Shown: positions 15,371 through 24,999 of the stretch, piece after piece
Position numbering within the stretch: the stretch's first letter is position 1
Layout of the letters: every line of letters starts with the position of its first letter
NCBI GenBank assembly: GCA_964429855.1
Contig: CAYSDM010000005.1
Coordinates: 1-64,000, forward strand
Length of the DNA stretch: 64,000 bases
Reading direction: 5' to 3'
From: CALLMM01 sp964429855
Lineage (GTDB): Bacteria; Armatimonadota; Chthonomonadetes; Chthonomonadales; CAJBBX01
Notes under the pieces: generated by a model
The model's database searches: none
What the model saw: the letters and a program-made list of their open reading frames with translations, nothing else
What the model was told of the DNA's origin: nothing
Position numbers and translations under genes: made by a program

Positions 15371-17627
15371 CTACCGGATTCGGAAAGACGAACAGAGAGG
15401 AACCCTCCGCTTCCTTCCGTTCGCTCCACTTTCCCTGATGATCGAAATAGATATTTCGCACGCGATACGAGAACTCTCCTATTCCGAGCGCATCTTCGCG
15501 CAGCAGCTCTCTTAACGTGCGCTGCATGGTGACCTGCCCCTCCGACTGCCCCGGACGCAGTACCACCTGCTGGGCAGCGAAGCCCTCGCGCTGAATCTGT
15601 ATCTCCAGACTGAAGAGATTCTGAAACTGCGGAGGCAGAGGAGACCGGGTAAAGAGCGGCGCCTCGACCGCGATCTTCCACGACAGGCTTCCGCTTGGCG
15701 CGATCTCGTGAATCCGGTTCAGCGCGTCTTCTGGCGAGATGGTTAGCTCCTGCTGGATCAGTTCAATCTGCACTGCGTTCCAGAACGCTTCGCGGTGCTC
15801 CTCCCTCGGCTGGATCTCCACGTCCAGAGTCGCCTCTTTCTCCAGTGTTACAGGAAATGTCGGCGTCTGCGCGCCTGCCTGAAATACGCCGATGGGAACG
15901 ACGGAGTTCTCGTCATATTGCAGCAGGCGAGGGATACAGTCGCCAATCTGCATCGGATAGCGCGCTCCATTGGTGATATGGACGATCTTCGGAGAAACAG
16001 TATCCTCATCCACGCTGATATTCACCGGCAGGTTCGCCAGGTCGGCGAGATTCAGACGCATCTCCACTCCGCGCGTTACCTTTTGCGGCGTTTCGCTGAC
16101 TGTAGAGGGCATCTCCAACGAAACGCTGACCTGCCCCGTCAGTCCAACTCCTCCCGTCAACAACTGACACAGGAAGCGATAGTACTCTAGCGTCAGATCA
16201 AGGGTCATGTCGAATCCGCGGGTGAGATCCACCGGGGTCTCTTCGCCGTTGAGCGCGTGGATATGCTCCGGGAAAGCGCTGGTGAGTTTTAACTTCGCCT
16301 CCTCGTATCCGCCGACCACTATTTGAGGAGCCGCCAGCGCGCCGGAGGTGGATTCGAACAGATAGTCGCGCAGTTTGACCAACTGATCCGGGTTATGCCA
16401 GGGAATGGCGCGCAGAGTCACCCGGACTCGCGTATCCGCACTATCATCTTCGGTGCGGTAGAGCGCGGGTACAACATGGGGAGTTCCAAGCTCCGTATTA
16501 TATGCCAGCCGAATCTCATCTGGCAGGCGATAGACAGTGTTTGGAAAGGCCGCCTTTCGGATCAGTCCGAAAGGCGTCTGCGTCCATGTCTCTGTCAGAG
16601 CTTCGGAGGCGATAATCGCGCTGTAGATCGGGCGATTCTGCGGCAGTTCGGGATTGAAAGTGAAAGGAAGCGTTCGGTTCAGGACGACCGTCTGGAAATC
16701 AGGCTTGCGTTTCCGTTCGTTTTCGTCCGATTCCAGTACGCGAATCCGGTCGGGATCCAGGCGGAACAGGTCCAGTCTCTCCCGCATCGCCGGAGCGGCT
16801 GCAGCAGGGGAGACGCTTGCTTCACGCACCGTGTCCATGATCCTGAGCCTCGCTCCACGCGCAATGATTGTGCTTCGGACAGTTGTCTCTTCTGGAACTG
16901 GCGCGATTTCTGGCTGGGTTGGCGTCGCAACGGCGCGAGTCATTGCCAGCAGCGGCAGCGCGGAGAACGTAAATCTATGTCCAGGCCCGCCTCCATGATG
17001 CGTGGAAGGCGTTCCCGGCTGCTCTTTCCAGTAGGCATACGACAGCGTGATCTCCAGCGCGGCATTGCTGCCCGGCTGACGCAGGGCGTTATAGAGCGGT
17101 TCCACCTCATCCGGCTGCAGCTTCGCATTTACCAGTATCGAAAAGTTAGGGGTTGCATGATTCTGCGGGTCGTCATGTGGAACCAGAGTCGGTTGCTCGA
17201 ATACCCGTTGATTCGACAGTCCAGACGCCGTCCAGGTCAGTCGGATCTGATCCACCTTGACATTCAACGGCTCCGCGCCATCGGTCGGAATTCCTGTTTG
17301 TGGTGCCTCTTCCAGTTCAAAATGGAGGCTGACGGCTCCGGCAGCGTCTTTCAGGAAGCGAACATTGGGACCTGCCGGAGGCAGCGTTCGCTGTGCTATG
17401 CGCAGGTTCGGGCGATAGTACTTATGACCGTCGGTAGCGGAGAAGAAGACCCCGTCGCGAGTCGGCTCTTGCTCCGAGGTGAAGTGCGGCGCGTTCTCAT
17501 CTCCGATGACCTGTGCCAGACGCTGAAGCTTTGCCATCGGGATGCTGACCGCCAGCAGTTTCGGCTGAATAGATAACGGCTGCTCTCCAAGAGCCGGTGC
17601 GATCCGCAGAGTGTTCGGGTCAGGCAT
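15360..17627 (-). CDS. Cluster protein A: large beta-rich protein, divergent relative of the paralogues
   Basis: A 755-residue protein with no recognised family. It lacks the F-Y-Y-x-P head motif of its neighbours but resembles them in size, beta-strand richness and C-terminal modules ending in W-S-E-R-K. Residues around 265-300 form a Pro/Ala/Thr-rich linker. The start is ATG 17627, preceded by GAGGAGAG; the frame is open 30 codons further upstream, but that part overlaps the end of the preceding gene. The stop overlaps the start of the terpene-cyclase-like gene, and 13 bases separate it from the gene upstream. No signal peptide, membrane span or catalytic motif is evident. Likely a structural component of the cluster's product. 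Confidence 0.72.
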   Translation of the reverse strand: MPDPNTLRIAPALGEQPLSIQPKLLAVSIPMAKLQRLAQVIGDENAPHFTSEQEPTRDGVFFSATDGHKYYRPNLRIAQRTLPPAGPNVRFLKDAAGAVSLHFELEEAPQTGIPTDGAEPLNVKVDQIRLTWTASGLSNQRVFEQPTLVPHDDPQNHATPNFSILVNAKLQPDEVEPLYNALRQPGSNAALEITLSYAYWKEQPGTPSTHHGGGPGHRFTFSALPLLAMTRAVATPTQPEIAPVPEETTVRSTIIARGARLRIMDTVREASVSPAAAAPAMRERLDLFRLDPDRIRVLESDENERKRKPDFQTVVLNRTLPFTFNPELPQNRPIYSAIIASEALTETWTQTPFGLIRKAAFPNTVYRLPDEIRLAYNTELGTPHVVPALYRTEDDSADTRVRVTLRAIPWHNPDQLVKLRDYLFESTSGALAAPQIVVGGYEEAKLKLTSAFPEHIHALNGEETPVDLTRGFDMTLDLTLEYYRFLCQLLTGGVGLTGQVSVSLEMPSTVSETPQKVTRGVEMRLNLADLANLPVNISVDEDTVSPKIVHITNGARYPMQIGDCIPRLLQYDENSVVPIGVFQAGAQTPTFPVTLEKEATLDVEIQPREEHREAFWNAVQIELIQQELTISPEDALNRIHEIAPSGSLSWKIAVEAPLFTRSPLPPQFQNLFSLEIQIQREGFAAQQVVLRPGQSEGQVTMQRTLRELLREDALGIGEFSYRVRNIYFDHQGKWSERKEAEGSSLFVFPNPVDGD

Positions 17628-17640
17628 AACGCTCTCCTCT

Positions 17641-19908
17641 CTATCCCTCCAGCACCAGAACCGGGTCGTTGGTTTCCGTCCAGGGAATCTCTTTGTTATC
17701 CGCTGAATTCTCGGCAAGCAGCCGCACCCGATACCGAAAACTCTTTTTCTGCTTGTCTCTGAGCAGGACGCGCCAGTTCACATCCACTTCGCTGTTAGTC
17801 TGTCGGAAGGTGAAGTTCTTCGCCTCATGGATGTTATTGGCATCATCATTATACTCGACGAAGACAATCGCCAGCCTGTACTTTGTCCAGTCCAGCAGGC
17901 TGGCAATGATTGTGACATTCAGGGCGTCAATTGCGCCGCTGCCGACCGGAACCGTCTCGCCCAGAGTTCGCCGCACTGTCGGCTTCACCTCGCGAGACCC
18001 GTTCTTGTAGACGATGATGACATCGTACTCGTATTCACGCCGGTTCACATCCCGCAAACCGAGTTTCCATTCCGCTGTGTCCCCGTTTTTCGTGAACTCG
18101 GTGTGATAGTCGGAGAAGAAGTCGTTCGCCGGGTCTTTGTAGTGCGCATCTACGATGATCTTATCCACGACGGTGAAATCGCCTTCCGCCAGGAAGCGAG
18201 TGGTGATGGTCCGATCAAAGGGATCAGTGATGGTGAGGGTCTCTGAAATGCTGCTTTGCTCGGTCACATCCATACGCTGTCCGTCCGCCAGCACATAGGT
18301 CAGACTGTAGCGGTAGGGACCGGGATCGCCGGACATACCGGTATAGCTGAAGAAGGTGGCGGTCGGTTTCTCGCGGGTCAGTTCAAAGCTCTGCTGCGCT
18401 CCGGGCAGGCTGCTGTTGGGATAGCGCATCTTCACCTGCACCGAGCGGACATTATCGGGCATCGAACCCATCATAATCGCGACTTTGATGAAACCCAGTC
18501 TGCGATAAGAGATAACCAGTTCGCGTTCCCGGCTATCCAGCGAACCTGAAGAAGGAACGCGCACCGTCTCGCCCGTATCCCGATAGATGATCTCGCTCCA
18601 GTACTTATAGCCGTCTTTGGGAGCGCTGTCCGCGCTTTTCGCCATGATCTGCCGGAATCGGTGAACCGTGTCGGCATTTTTAAAGAGAAACTCCTTTGCA
18701 TTTTTCACGCGAACGTTGCGTTTCTCGTCCATCTGGTCATAGTCCAGAAAGACCTTCAGCCCGAACACCGGATCACTGGCGAAATTCACATTCGCGCTGA
18801 CTTTCACATCCAACTCTTCGAAAACCTGCTGGCTGAGGTCAAGGTATACGGTATTTTCCGCGATCTCCTCTGCTGTCAGCACCTGCGCCAGTTGAGAGTT
18901 GGGGTTGACGGGCTGCTCGATCACGGCGGTTCGTCGGATGGTGACATCCACGGTTCCGGTCATCTGTTTCCGAATCTCGCGAATGCGCAAATCATCGCGC
19001 TCTTCCGCCGTCGCTTCGGTCAGAACCGCTTTGAAGAAATCCGGGAGGATGGTGTTTTTCAGGATGTCGAAAGCCATATCCTCCAGCTTCTTCTTGCTGT
19101 CATCGCTGGGGTCGGCATCGCGAAAATCGGCGTCATCCACCTCAATGGTTAACGAATGGAAACTGTTGCGGAACTGGCTGATCCCCCGGAACTCCTCGGT
19201 CGTATAGTAGTAGTCATAGGTGACCAGTCCCCAGAGATACTCCGTCCGCGTGTGATGTTGCTGTGTAACAAAGTTCTTAAGCTCCTGATAGAACTCGCCG
19301 CGGTCACCGTGAATGCGAATGGTAATCGCCGGAATTCGCGCCGCAAACTTCAAGCCGTAGTTAATAATCGCAGGGAATTTGCCCTTTTCAATCGCCTGCC
19401 GGAAAAGCTCCGCGCCATCCTGACTGAGTGACTGGGAGAAGCTGGCAAGGTTGGTGTTGATAAGCGAGGGCACTTTCGAGCCGGTAGAGAAGGGAACAAG
19501 ACTCGTGTCATTGAAGGTGACGAACTCCACGCTCCCGCTGGTAAAGAGAGGAGGATACGAGAGTTCCGGCTCTGCCTGAAGCACCGGAAAGCGCAGGAAC
19601 CGGTAACCTCGCCCCAGTTCATTGTTCAGCATGGCTCGCAGATGTGTGCGAATCTTCTGTTCCTGTTCGGTCGTAACCGCGACCTGCGTGGAGAGTGCCA
19701 GATAGCCGCGCTCTACCTCTCGATCATCCGGGGCGATGCGGTCCAGATCGCGAGCGTACAGAATGAAGGTAAAGAGAGGCTTTCCCTGGTCATCACGCGC
19801 GATGGTAGGACGTTCCGGCAGCATATAGAACTTATGCGGGTTCTCATCGTCACGATAGAGCATGACATTGACATCGGGGACTTTGAAGGATCCATAGAGG
19901 CTTAGCAT
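17641..19908 (-). CDS. Cluster protein B: large paralogue (head domain plus Ig-like modules)
   Basis: A 755-residue member of the cluster's paralogous family. The head contains K-F-Y-M-L-P-E-R-P near residue 27 and the F-T-F-I-L-Y strand that follows in every member. A counterpart of the central motif (V-P-S-L-I-N-T-N-L-A-S-F) leads to N-Y-G-L-K-F. A helical middle region includes D-I-L-K-N-T-I-L-P-D-F-F. From about residue 480 there are roughly three Ig-like modules, each with the pattern V-x-V-x-Y-x-D and, later, W-x(3)-L-R-D followed by a Tyr-rich strand. AAAGGAG precedes the ATG. No signal peptide. Function unknown; a scaffold role is inference. Confidence 0.8.
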   Translation of the reverse strand: MLSLYGSFKVPDVNVMLYRDDENPHKFYMLPERPTIARDDQGKPLFTFILYARDLDRIAPDDREVERGYLALSTQVAVTTEQEQKIRTHLRAMLNNELGRGYRFLRFPVLQAEPELSYPPLFTSGSVEFVTFNDTSLVPFSTGSKVPSLINTNLASFSQSLSQDGAELFRQAIEKGKFPAIINYGLKFAARIPAITIRIHGDRGEFYQELKNFVTQQHHTRTEYLWGLVTYDYYYTTEEFRGISQFRNSFHSLTIEVDDADFRDADPSDDSKKKLEDMAFDILKNTILPDFFKAVLTEATAEERDDLRIREIRKQMTGTVDVTIRRTAVIEQPVNPNSQLAQVLTAEEIAENTVYLDLSQQVFEELDVKVSANVNFASDPVFGLKVFLDYDQMDEKRNVRVKNAKEFLFKNADTVHRFRQIMAKSADSAPKDGYKYWSEIIYRDTGETVRVPSSGSLDSRERELVISYRRLGFIKVAIMMGSMPDNVRSVQVKMRYPNSSLPGAQQSFELTREKPTATFFSYTGMSGDPGPYRYSLTYVLADGQRMDVTEQSSISETLTITDPFDRTITTRFLAEGDFTVVDKIIVDAHYKDPANDFFSDYHTEFTKNGDTAEWKLGLRDVNRREYEYDVIIVYKNGSREVKPTVRRTLGETVPVGSGAIDALNVTIIASLLDWTKYRLAIVFVEYNDDANNIHEAKNFTFRQTNSEVDVNWRVLLRDKQKKSFRYRVRLLAENSADNKEIPWTETNDPVLVLEG

Positions 19909-19949
19909 GGTCCGGGAACTCCTTTCCGATCTGGACGGGATATGATCCT

Positions 19950-19996
19950 GCCTCCTTCCTTCCCCCTCATGAACGGACGAAGGAACGGAAGGAGGC
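19950..19996 (-). other. Intercistronic hairpin between cluster genes C and B
   Basis: A 10-bp stem GCCTCCTTCC / GGAAGGAGGC closes a 27-base loop that can pair further. It lies between the stop of gene C and the start of gene B. It has no T run on the minus strand. A GGAGG-rich hairpin also follows gene H, so the two may tune relative expression within the operon. Confidence 0.4.
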
Positions 19997-20008
19997 TGCG
20001 ATTCGAGA

Positions 20009-20737
20009 CTAAAGGGTGAGTATCAGCAGATGACTCTGCAACTGCGTGTCGGTAAGAGGCATTTTTCCCTCAAACGTAAGCGGATGCCGAACGGCCTGTG
20101 TCAAGTCCGTATGAATAGAGATGTCTGACCACGTTCTGGAAGCAGTTCCAGGGGTTTCGGCGGACTTCATGCGCGTTTCCACCGTTTCCAGTAGTTCGCG
20201 TTTTGCGGCGGAAACGGTAACGCGATAGGTCAATCGGGCATCGGGCAGCCCCTCATGCCAGGCTTTCATCAACTCCTGCGCCTGCTCCGGGGTTAGATTC
20301 AAGCTGATTGTACACTCGTTGCCTCCCACCAGAGAAGGCTGTCCCGTTGTTTTCAGCGTCGGCGTCAAATGCGCCTGCGCCTCTCCCTCCAGCCATTCCG
20401 GAGTCATGACATGAATCTCCGGCAGCGATGGAGCCGGTTCACCGGGAGGGCGAGGCGCGATCTGTTTGAGCAGCAGCGCAGTGCGAACCGCGATCTGTTC
20501 TCGGGTTGTCAATGCCAGCGAAAGCGTGAGCGTGATCTGACCTCCGGTAGTCACCAGATGGCTATTCAGCTTCTTCTGATAGACCATGAAACTGATCTGA
20601 GGCTGCCCCTGTTCATCCAGAGCGATGCGCGGGGTCTCCGGAATCGCATAGAACCTCAAAGGGTCTTTGATATCCGGAAACAGGATTATTCCCGGCGCTT
20701 CTGGAAGCGAAAAAGATTCGCTCGGATCGAACATCAT
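20009..20737 (-). CDS. Cluster protein C: short paralogue with head domain only
   Basis: A 242-residue protein. It has the head signature R-F-Y-A-I-P-E-T-P near residue 28, the I-S-F-M-V-Y strand and a version of the central motif (Q-P-S-L-V-G-G-N-E) at about 135. The helical middle and Ig-like modules of the larger members are missing, and the protein ends cleanly. No frameshifted remainder is seen downstream, so it looks like a genuine one-domain paralogue and not a broken gene. GGGAGAA lies before the tandem ATGATG start. It may cap or initiate an assembly of the large paralogues (inference). Confidence 0.75.
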   Translation of the reverse strand: MMFDPSESFSLPEAPGIILFPDIKDPLRFYAIPETPRIALDEQGQPQISFMVYQKKLNSHLVTTGGQITLTLSLALTTREQIAVRTALLLKQIAPRPPGEPAPSLPEIHVMTPEWLEGEAQAHLTPTLKTTGQPSLVGGNECTISLNLTPEQAQELMKAWHEGLPDARLTYRVTVSAAKRELLETVETRMKSAETPGTASRTWSDISIHTDLTQAVRHPLTFEGKMPLTDTQLQSHLLILTL

Positions 20738-20777
20738 TGTTCTCCCGTCATATGTGCAGATAACATCATGTTGAGCG

Positions 20778-22358
20778 TCAGGGAGACATGGATCCTACTC
20801 CCTGTTGACGCATATACAGATCAATGAGTTTTTTACCCCACTCCTGCCGAGAATCGCAGTCGTAGACCTCGTCAATCATCACCTGTTCGTCTGCCGTCAG
20901 AGTCTGCGTAGCAAGCGGTAGTTGAAGACGGACGATCGTTTCGACAGAGGTTGTCGCCGCGGTGGAACCAGCTAAAGGAATGGAGAACAGCCGACTGATA
21001 CAGGCATTCAAGTCAGGCACGGTAGCCTGAAGATGCGTTCCAATCAGATCGGCGCGATAGTTGCGGACAGCGACTCCGTTCTCATCCATAAAGCAGACGG
21101 AGTGCTCCAGGTCGGTGTAGAGGCTTCGCCGCATAAAATTGGCGGAGCCGATCATTGCCCATTGATCGTCAATGAGGGTGCTTTTGGTATGGATCATCTT
21201 GCGCGGGTTCTTATGCTTGAAAAGCGCAATCCGATCTCTCTGAGCAGAGGTCAATCCCGCCAGCAGATGATTATTGACGCCCATGATTAGCGCTTTGGAA
21301 AGCTCTGCGGGGTTGGGAGCGGTCGGGTCTTCGCCCCCTGCCAGGATCGCAATCTTCAGGTCTGAGTTAGCTTTGATGGCTGCGTTCAGCCAGTCATAAA
21401 TCTCCCAGGCAGTTGCCGCCTGATCCTCCATATAGATCAAACTGCGCGCCCCCTCAATCGCCTTCTGCCAGGCGCGTTTGATCTCAAATGAGCCATTCGG
21501 CGCGAAACTGAGAGGGGAGTTGCTCGGAAGGCTGTTGCCCGTGACGCTGCCGAGAAATCCTGTGGAGGCGGTACGGTACTGAGGAAAAGTTCTCACGCTT
21601 TGAACGTGCATCCGGTCTGTGGCTGTGCTCGGAACGGTGCGCGCAGGCAGATCGGGCATCGCTAAAGAATGGCTGAAACTCGTGACGCTGCCGGCCTGCA
21701 GGCTGACGGCAGACCTTCCCCGAACCTCGTTCCACATCAACCGGAAGGTGTCGAATAGACCCTGCACCACCGGGCCGGTAACCTCCGCCTGAACGTCGTG
21801 CCACAGGACATTATGACGGAAACTCTCAAAATCCAGACCGCCCGTGAAGCCGTATGTCTGGGTTCCCGTGCCTACAATCGCCATCTTCATATGCACCGCG
21901 CCTGCCGGATGCGACAGAATGTTCAGTACCGACTTGTTCACCAGCGTGCCATCTGCGCGCAGGGAGTTAATAAAACGCATAGTTTCGCTGTTCAGGTTAA
22001 GGATGCTGCCTCCCAGAGACTGAACGGCGCTGTGACGAAGTACCTCCGGAGCCATCACCCAGCCCAGCACGCGCACATCTACCCCCTGCTGCGATTTCGC
22101 CTTCAACAAGTCTATCAATGTTGGCGATCCGCCTACCCCGTTCAGAGAGAAGTCTGGTCCGAGCCACCACCCGGCTATGTAGATAAAACGCCCATCTCCG
22201 GCGGCAGGAATGGCATCTATGCGCGACTTGATACGCGGAAAGTAGCTTGAGGCAGGCATCAAATGCGATATCAGCGGCTCTACCCGGCAGTTTGTGTGAA
22301 TCGGGATCTCGGAAGCGAAACCCATGTACTGGCTGCGTGTCTCTTCAAAACCCGGCAT
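20778..22358 (-). CDS. Phospholipase D / cardiolipin-synthase-like protein
   Basis: A 526-residue member of the PLD superfamily with two HKD-type half-sites. The second is canonical: His390-x-Lys392 with Asp397, then G-S-A-N-F. The first has His156-x-Lys158 but Gly163 where the Asp is expected, and ends F-T-G-G-L-D-F as in lipid-acting PLDs. Such enzymes cleave or transfer phosphodiesters of phospholipids or nucleic acids through a phospho-histidine. No N-terminal membrane anchor is visible, unlike bacterial cardiolipin synthases. It sits inside the cluster between paralogues C and E, with AAGGAGAAGAG before the ATG, so it is likely a working part of that system, perhaps its membrane- or nucleic-acid-acting enzyme. 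Confidence 0.88.
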   Translation of the reverse strand: MPGFEETRSQYMGFASEIPIHTNCRVEPLISHLMPASSYFPRIKSRIDAIPAAGDGRFIYIAGWWLGPDFSLNGVGGSPTLIDLLKAKSQQGVDVRVLGWVMAPEVLRHSAVQSLGGSILNLNSETMRFINSLRADGTLVNKSVLNILSHPAGAVHMKMAIVGTGTQTYGFTGGLDFESFRHNVLWHDVQAEVTGPVVQGLFDTFRLMWNEVRGRSAVSLQAGSVTSFSHSLAMPDLPARTVPSTATDRMHVQSVRTFPQYRTASTGFLGSVTGNSLPSNSPLSFAPNGSFEIKRAWQKAIEGARSLIYMEDQAATAWEIYDWLNAAIKANSDLKIAILAGGEDPTAPNPAELSKALIMGVNNHLLAGLTSAQRDRIALFKHKNPRKMIHTKSTLIDDQWAMIGSANFMRRSLYTDLEHSVCFMDENGVAVRNYRADLIGTHLQATVPDLNACISRLFSIPLAGSTAATTSVETIVRLQLPLATQTLTADEQVMIDEVYDCDSRQEWGKKLIDLYMRQQGVGSMSP

Positions 22359-22385
22359 TCTCTTCTCCTTCCTTCCTTATATGCG

Positions 22386-24950
22386 TTAGAGTTGCGGTGA
22401 CCGGATAAGCAGCAGGTCACGGGTTTCGGTTTTCCAGTCTGTGCTGCGGTCCGTGCCGTCGGCAAATAACAGCGTCAAACGCCACTGATAGGATCTGACC
22501 GCTCGATCAACCAGCCTGATCTTCCACTCCTGAATGTGTGAGGAGGGATCGTCATCAATCAGTTTCGAGGCGGTCTGTGTGAACCGAGCATCTCCCTGCG
22601 GGTCCTTATACTCCAGATCCAGCAGGATCGCGCTCAAGCCCAGTCCGCTGATAGGAACGCCCTGATAACGGATTTTTACCGGAAGGACTCCTTCCGAGGG
22701 AATTCCGACTATCAGGTTGGGAGAGAGCGCTTCGCGCCATTCGTCCGACTCAACCCCGCTGTCTTTGTATATACGCCGTTCCCGGTAACGCATGGTCGCA
22801 GGCTTGTCGCGGTGCGGCAGTCGAATGGAGAATGCGCTGCGCTGACCGGGAGTCGCCATCTCAATGGTCTGCGAGTCCACTAACTCATCTGCCTGCGTTA
22901 TCTGCCTGTCCACCAGAACCGTCTGAAGCTCTCCCAGGGAGTCCTGCATGATGATGTCGCCGTCCAGACGGTTAGCGCGCGGTGTGCTGATAATGATATA
23001 CTCATCCGACTCACCCGTGTTTGGATCGGGCAGATGCAGAACGGGCAGTTCCTCGCTGGTTCCGTCGGAATAGAAGAGCCTCCGTGATACTTCAAACTGC
23101 TCACTGGCATCTGCCAGCCGGATGAAGACTGTCTGCGGCTGTCCTGACGGAAGCAGGCGAACCAGCGTGGAGTCATCAATATTACGCGGCGCATTGACAT
23201 AACGCACGCGAACCTGCGCCTCTCGCAGTTCGGGAGGTGTGTTCGGATCAAGCTGCAGCGTGACCGGGAGAGTCTTCCCGAGCCAGTTGGGACTGACGGA
23301 CAGGCTTCGCGTCTCTGTGCGAATCCAGTCGCTCTCAATGCGCGTATCTTTGACTCCTATCCCGAAATCGTGGCGGTAGTCCACCACCAGCTTATACTCA
23401 TACCACTGGGTCTGATTTCGATCCGTGAAGAAGGTGAAGTCTCTGAGTTCGCCTTTTGCGCGGAACAACGCTTCGGCGGTATCCTTCGGTCCGGTTCCAT
23501 CGGGTCGTTTGCCATACCGAAGCTGAACGAGTATCTGCGTGACGCCCTGTGCCGCAAAGTCTACATCCGCCACATTGACATTGAGGTTCAATCGCTGGAA
23601 GAAGGGGTGATTCAGATCTACGGAATGAACATGCTGCGCGATCTCGCGCGGATTGGCGAGAAACTGGATAAAGCTCTGAGGCGAGACGGTTCTCTTCTGC
23701 GCGGTCGTCTGAGAGAGAGAGTAGGTAACCGTTCGCTGCTCTTCCTGTCGGATGTTGCGCAGCGCGAAAGCCGCCTGCGGTCTGCCAAGCTGATTCCAGA
23801 CATCGGCAGCGGTGGGCGTGGAGGAGCCGCCTCCCGTCGGAGTAGCGCCACCGGCAGGCGTGGTTCCGCCGGGAGTGGTCGCGCCTCCCGGGGGAGTCGT
23901 TCCACCGGCGGGCGTTGCCCCTCCCGGGGGAGTTGCGCCGCCTTCTGTGGGACGCCGTTCCAGCGCTGCTCCCATTCCAACCGCGACCGCCGGGCTGGGA
24001 CCGTATCGCAGCGCATCTGAAGCGGAGGAGACGCTTCCGGCAGCAGGGATCGCGGTGGTCGGATCGGCTGCCGTAATCGTCTGTTCTCGAACGCGAGGCT
24101 CTCCAGGAACGAGCGACGGCTGGAACATCGCTCCCGACGCCAGATCTTTTACCAACTGATCAATTCGATTCTGCCGTTCGCGAATGGCTTCCGGAGTGGA
24201 GAGTTCGAGCGTGCGCGCCGTCTCCTTGATCTTGATGCTCTCGCGTCTTTTCAGTTCTTCCACGATATTATCTACATCGGCGCGGAAGAAGAGAGTCCCC
24301 AGCGTGAATCGGGTCCGCATATACTCATAACAGGAGCGGAAATCAATGGTGACTTCCAGATCGTAAGCAGGGAGAAGACCGACATACTCCAGTTCATAGA
24401 CCACGCCGATCGGACGGGCATTGACGCTGCCGTTCAGAATGTTCAGGAAAAAGGCGGTTCCCTCTTCTGAAAGCGAGAAGGAGAAGACACAGCGGTTGTC
24501 GCCATCCAGCGAGGGATGCCCTGGACCCAGGATATTCTGGATAAAGCGCGGACCGCGAGCTACCAGTGGCTGCCCGTTTGGAGCAGTCTCATTCTCCACG
24601 CCTCCCTGCAACGCGCGGCTGTCTTCTCCCAGGGCGATCACCCGCGCCTCGCCTTTCGTGAGGGGAACCGGCGCAAGAGTTGCTTCGTCTCCGAACTGCT
24701 CCTTCAAGCGCGCTTCAATCCGATCTTTCAGACCGCCGATCCCCACATCTACCGTCATATTCAGGAAACCGCCGGACATGGTCTGCCCCGCTTCACCGCT
24801 CTTACGATAGGCAAAGAGGTCGAATTGCGGGACACCTCGATCTACGCTGATCTTTGGCGAACCCGGCAGATAGTAGAACTGGCTGGCACGGTCTGTATCC
24901 TGAAAGACGGTGATTCCCAGGATTTCCATGCGTGATTCGAGGTTCAACAT
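22386..24950 (-). CDS. Cluster protein E: largest paralogue, with Gly/Pro/Thr repeat linker
   Basis: An 854-residue paralogue. Head motif F-Y-Y-L-P-G-S-P at 25-32, central motif P-S-L-D-G-D-N-R at 146-153, then V-V-Y-E-L at 183-187 and a helical segment to about 270. Residues about 340-380 are a linker of six hexapeptide units like A-T-P-P-G-G. After it comes the motif D-L-N-H-P-F-F shared with the other large members, then about three or four Ig-like modules ending near R-D-L-L-L-I. AGGAG precedes the ATG. No signal peptide. The linker probably separates head and C-terminal modules as a flexible spacer. Function unknown. Confidence 0.8.
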   Translation of the reverse strand: MLNLESRMEILGITVFQDTDRASQFYYLPGSPKISVDRGVPQFDLFAYRKSGEAGQTMSGGFLNMTVDVGIGGLKDRIEARLKEQFGDEATLAPVPLTKGEARVIALGEDSRALQGGVENETAPNGQPLVARGPRFIQNILGPGHPSLDGDNRCVFSFSLSEEGTAFFLNILNGSVNARPIGVVYELEYVGLLPAYDLEVTIDFRSCYEYMRTRFTLGTLFFRADVDNIVEELKRRESIKIKETARTLELSTPEAIRERQNRIDQLVKDLASGAMFQPSLVPGEPRVREQTITAADPTTAIPAAGSVSSASDALRYGPSPAVAVGMGAALERRPTEGGATPPGGATPAGGTTPPGGATTPGGTTPAGGATPTGGGSSTPTAADVWNQLGRPQAAFALRNIRQEEQRTVTYSLSQTTAQKRTVSPQSFIQFLANPREIAQHVHSVDLNHPFFQRLNLNVNVADVDFAAQGVTQILVQLRYGKRPDGTGPKDTAEALFRAKGELRDFTFFTDRNQTQWYEYKLVVDYRHDFGIGVKDTRIESDWIRTETRSLSVSPNWLGKTLPVTLQLDPNTPPELREAQVRVRYVNAPRNIDDSTLVRLLPSGQPQTVFIRLADASEQFEVSRRLFYSDGTSEELPVLHLPDPNTGESDEYIIISTPRANRLDGDIIMQDSLGELQTVLVDRQITQADELVDSQTIEMATPGQRSAFSIRLPHRDKPATMRYRERRIYKDSGVESDEWREALSPNLIVGIPSEGVLPVKIRYQGVPISGLGLSAILLDLEYKDPQGDARFTQTASKLIDDDPSSHIQEWKIRLVDRAVRSYQWRLTLLFADGTDRSTDWKTETRDLLLIRSPQL
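23830..23937 (-). repeat. Six tandem 18-bp units coding the linker of cluster protein E
   Basis: Six consecutive 18-bp units, for example CCACCGGCAGGCGTGGTT and CCTCCCGGGGGAGTCGTT on the plus strand, encode hexapeptides of the type [A/T]-T-P-[P/A]-G-G on the minus strand. The units are similar but not identical, so they are an in-frame expansion that has begun to drift. Confidence 0.85.
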
Positions 24951-24999
24951 CGTGCATTACTCCTATTCGGTTGCTGGCGTCGCGTCCGCTCTCAAGCCG

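Noticed and set aside
16323..17576. A 417-codon plus-strand open frame opposite cluster gene A
   Set aside because: Arg/Ser-rich translation with no motif. The minus-strand frame fits the operon and has a ribosome-binding site.
20009..20737. Cluster gene C as a truncated pseudogene of a large paralogue
   Set aside because: The protein ends cleanly, has its own ribosome-binding site, and no leftover module sequence is seen downstream.
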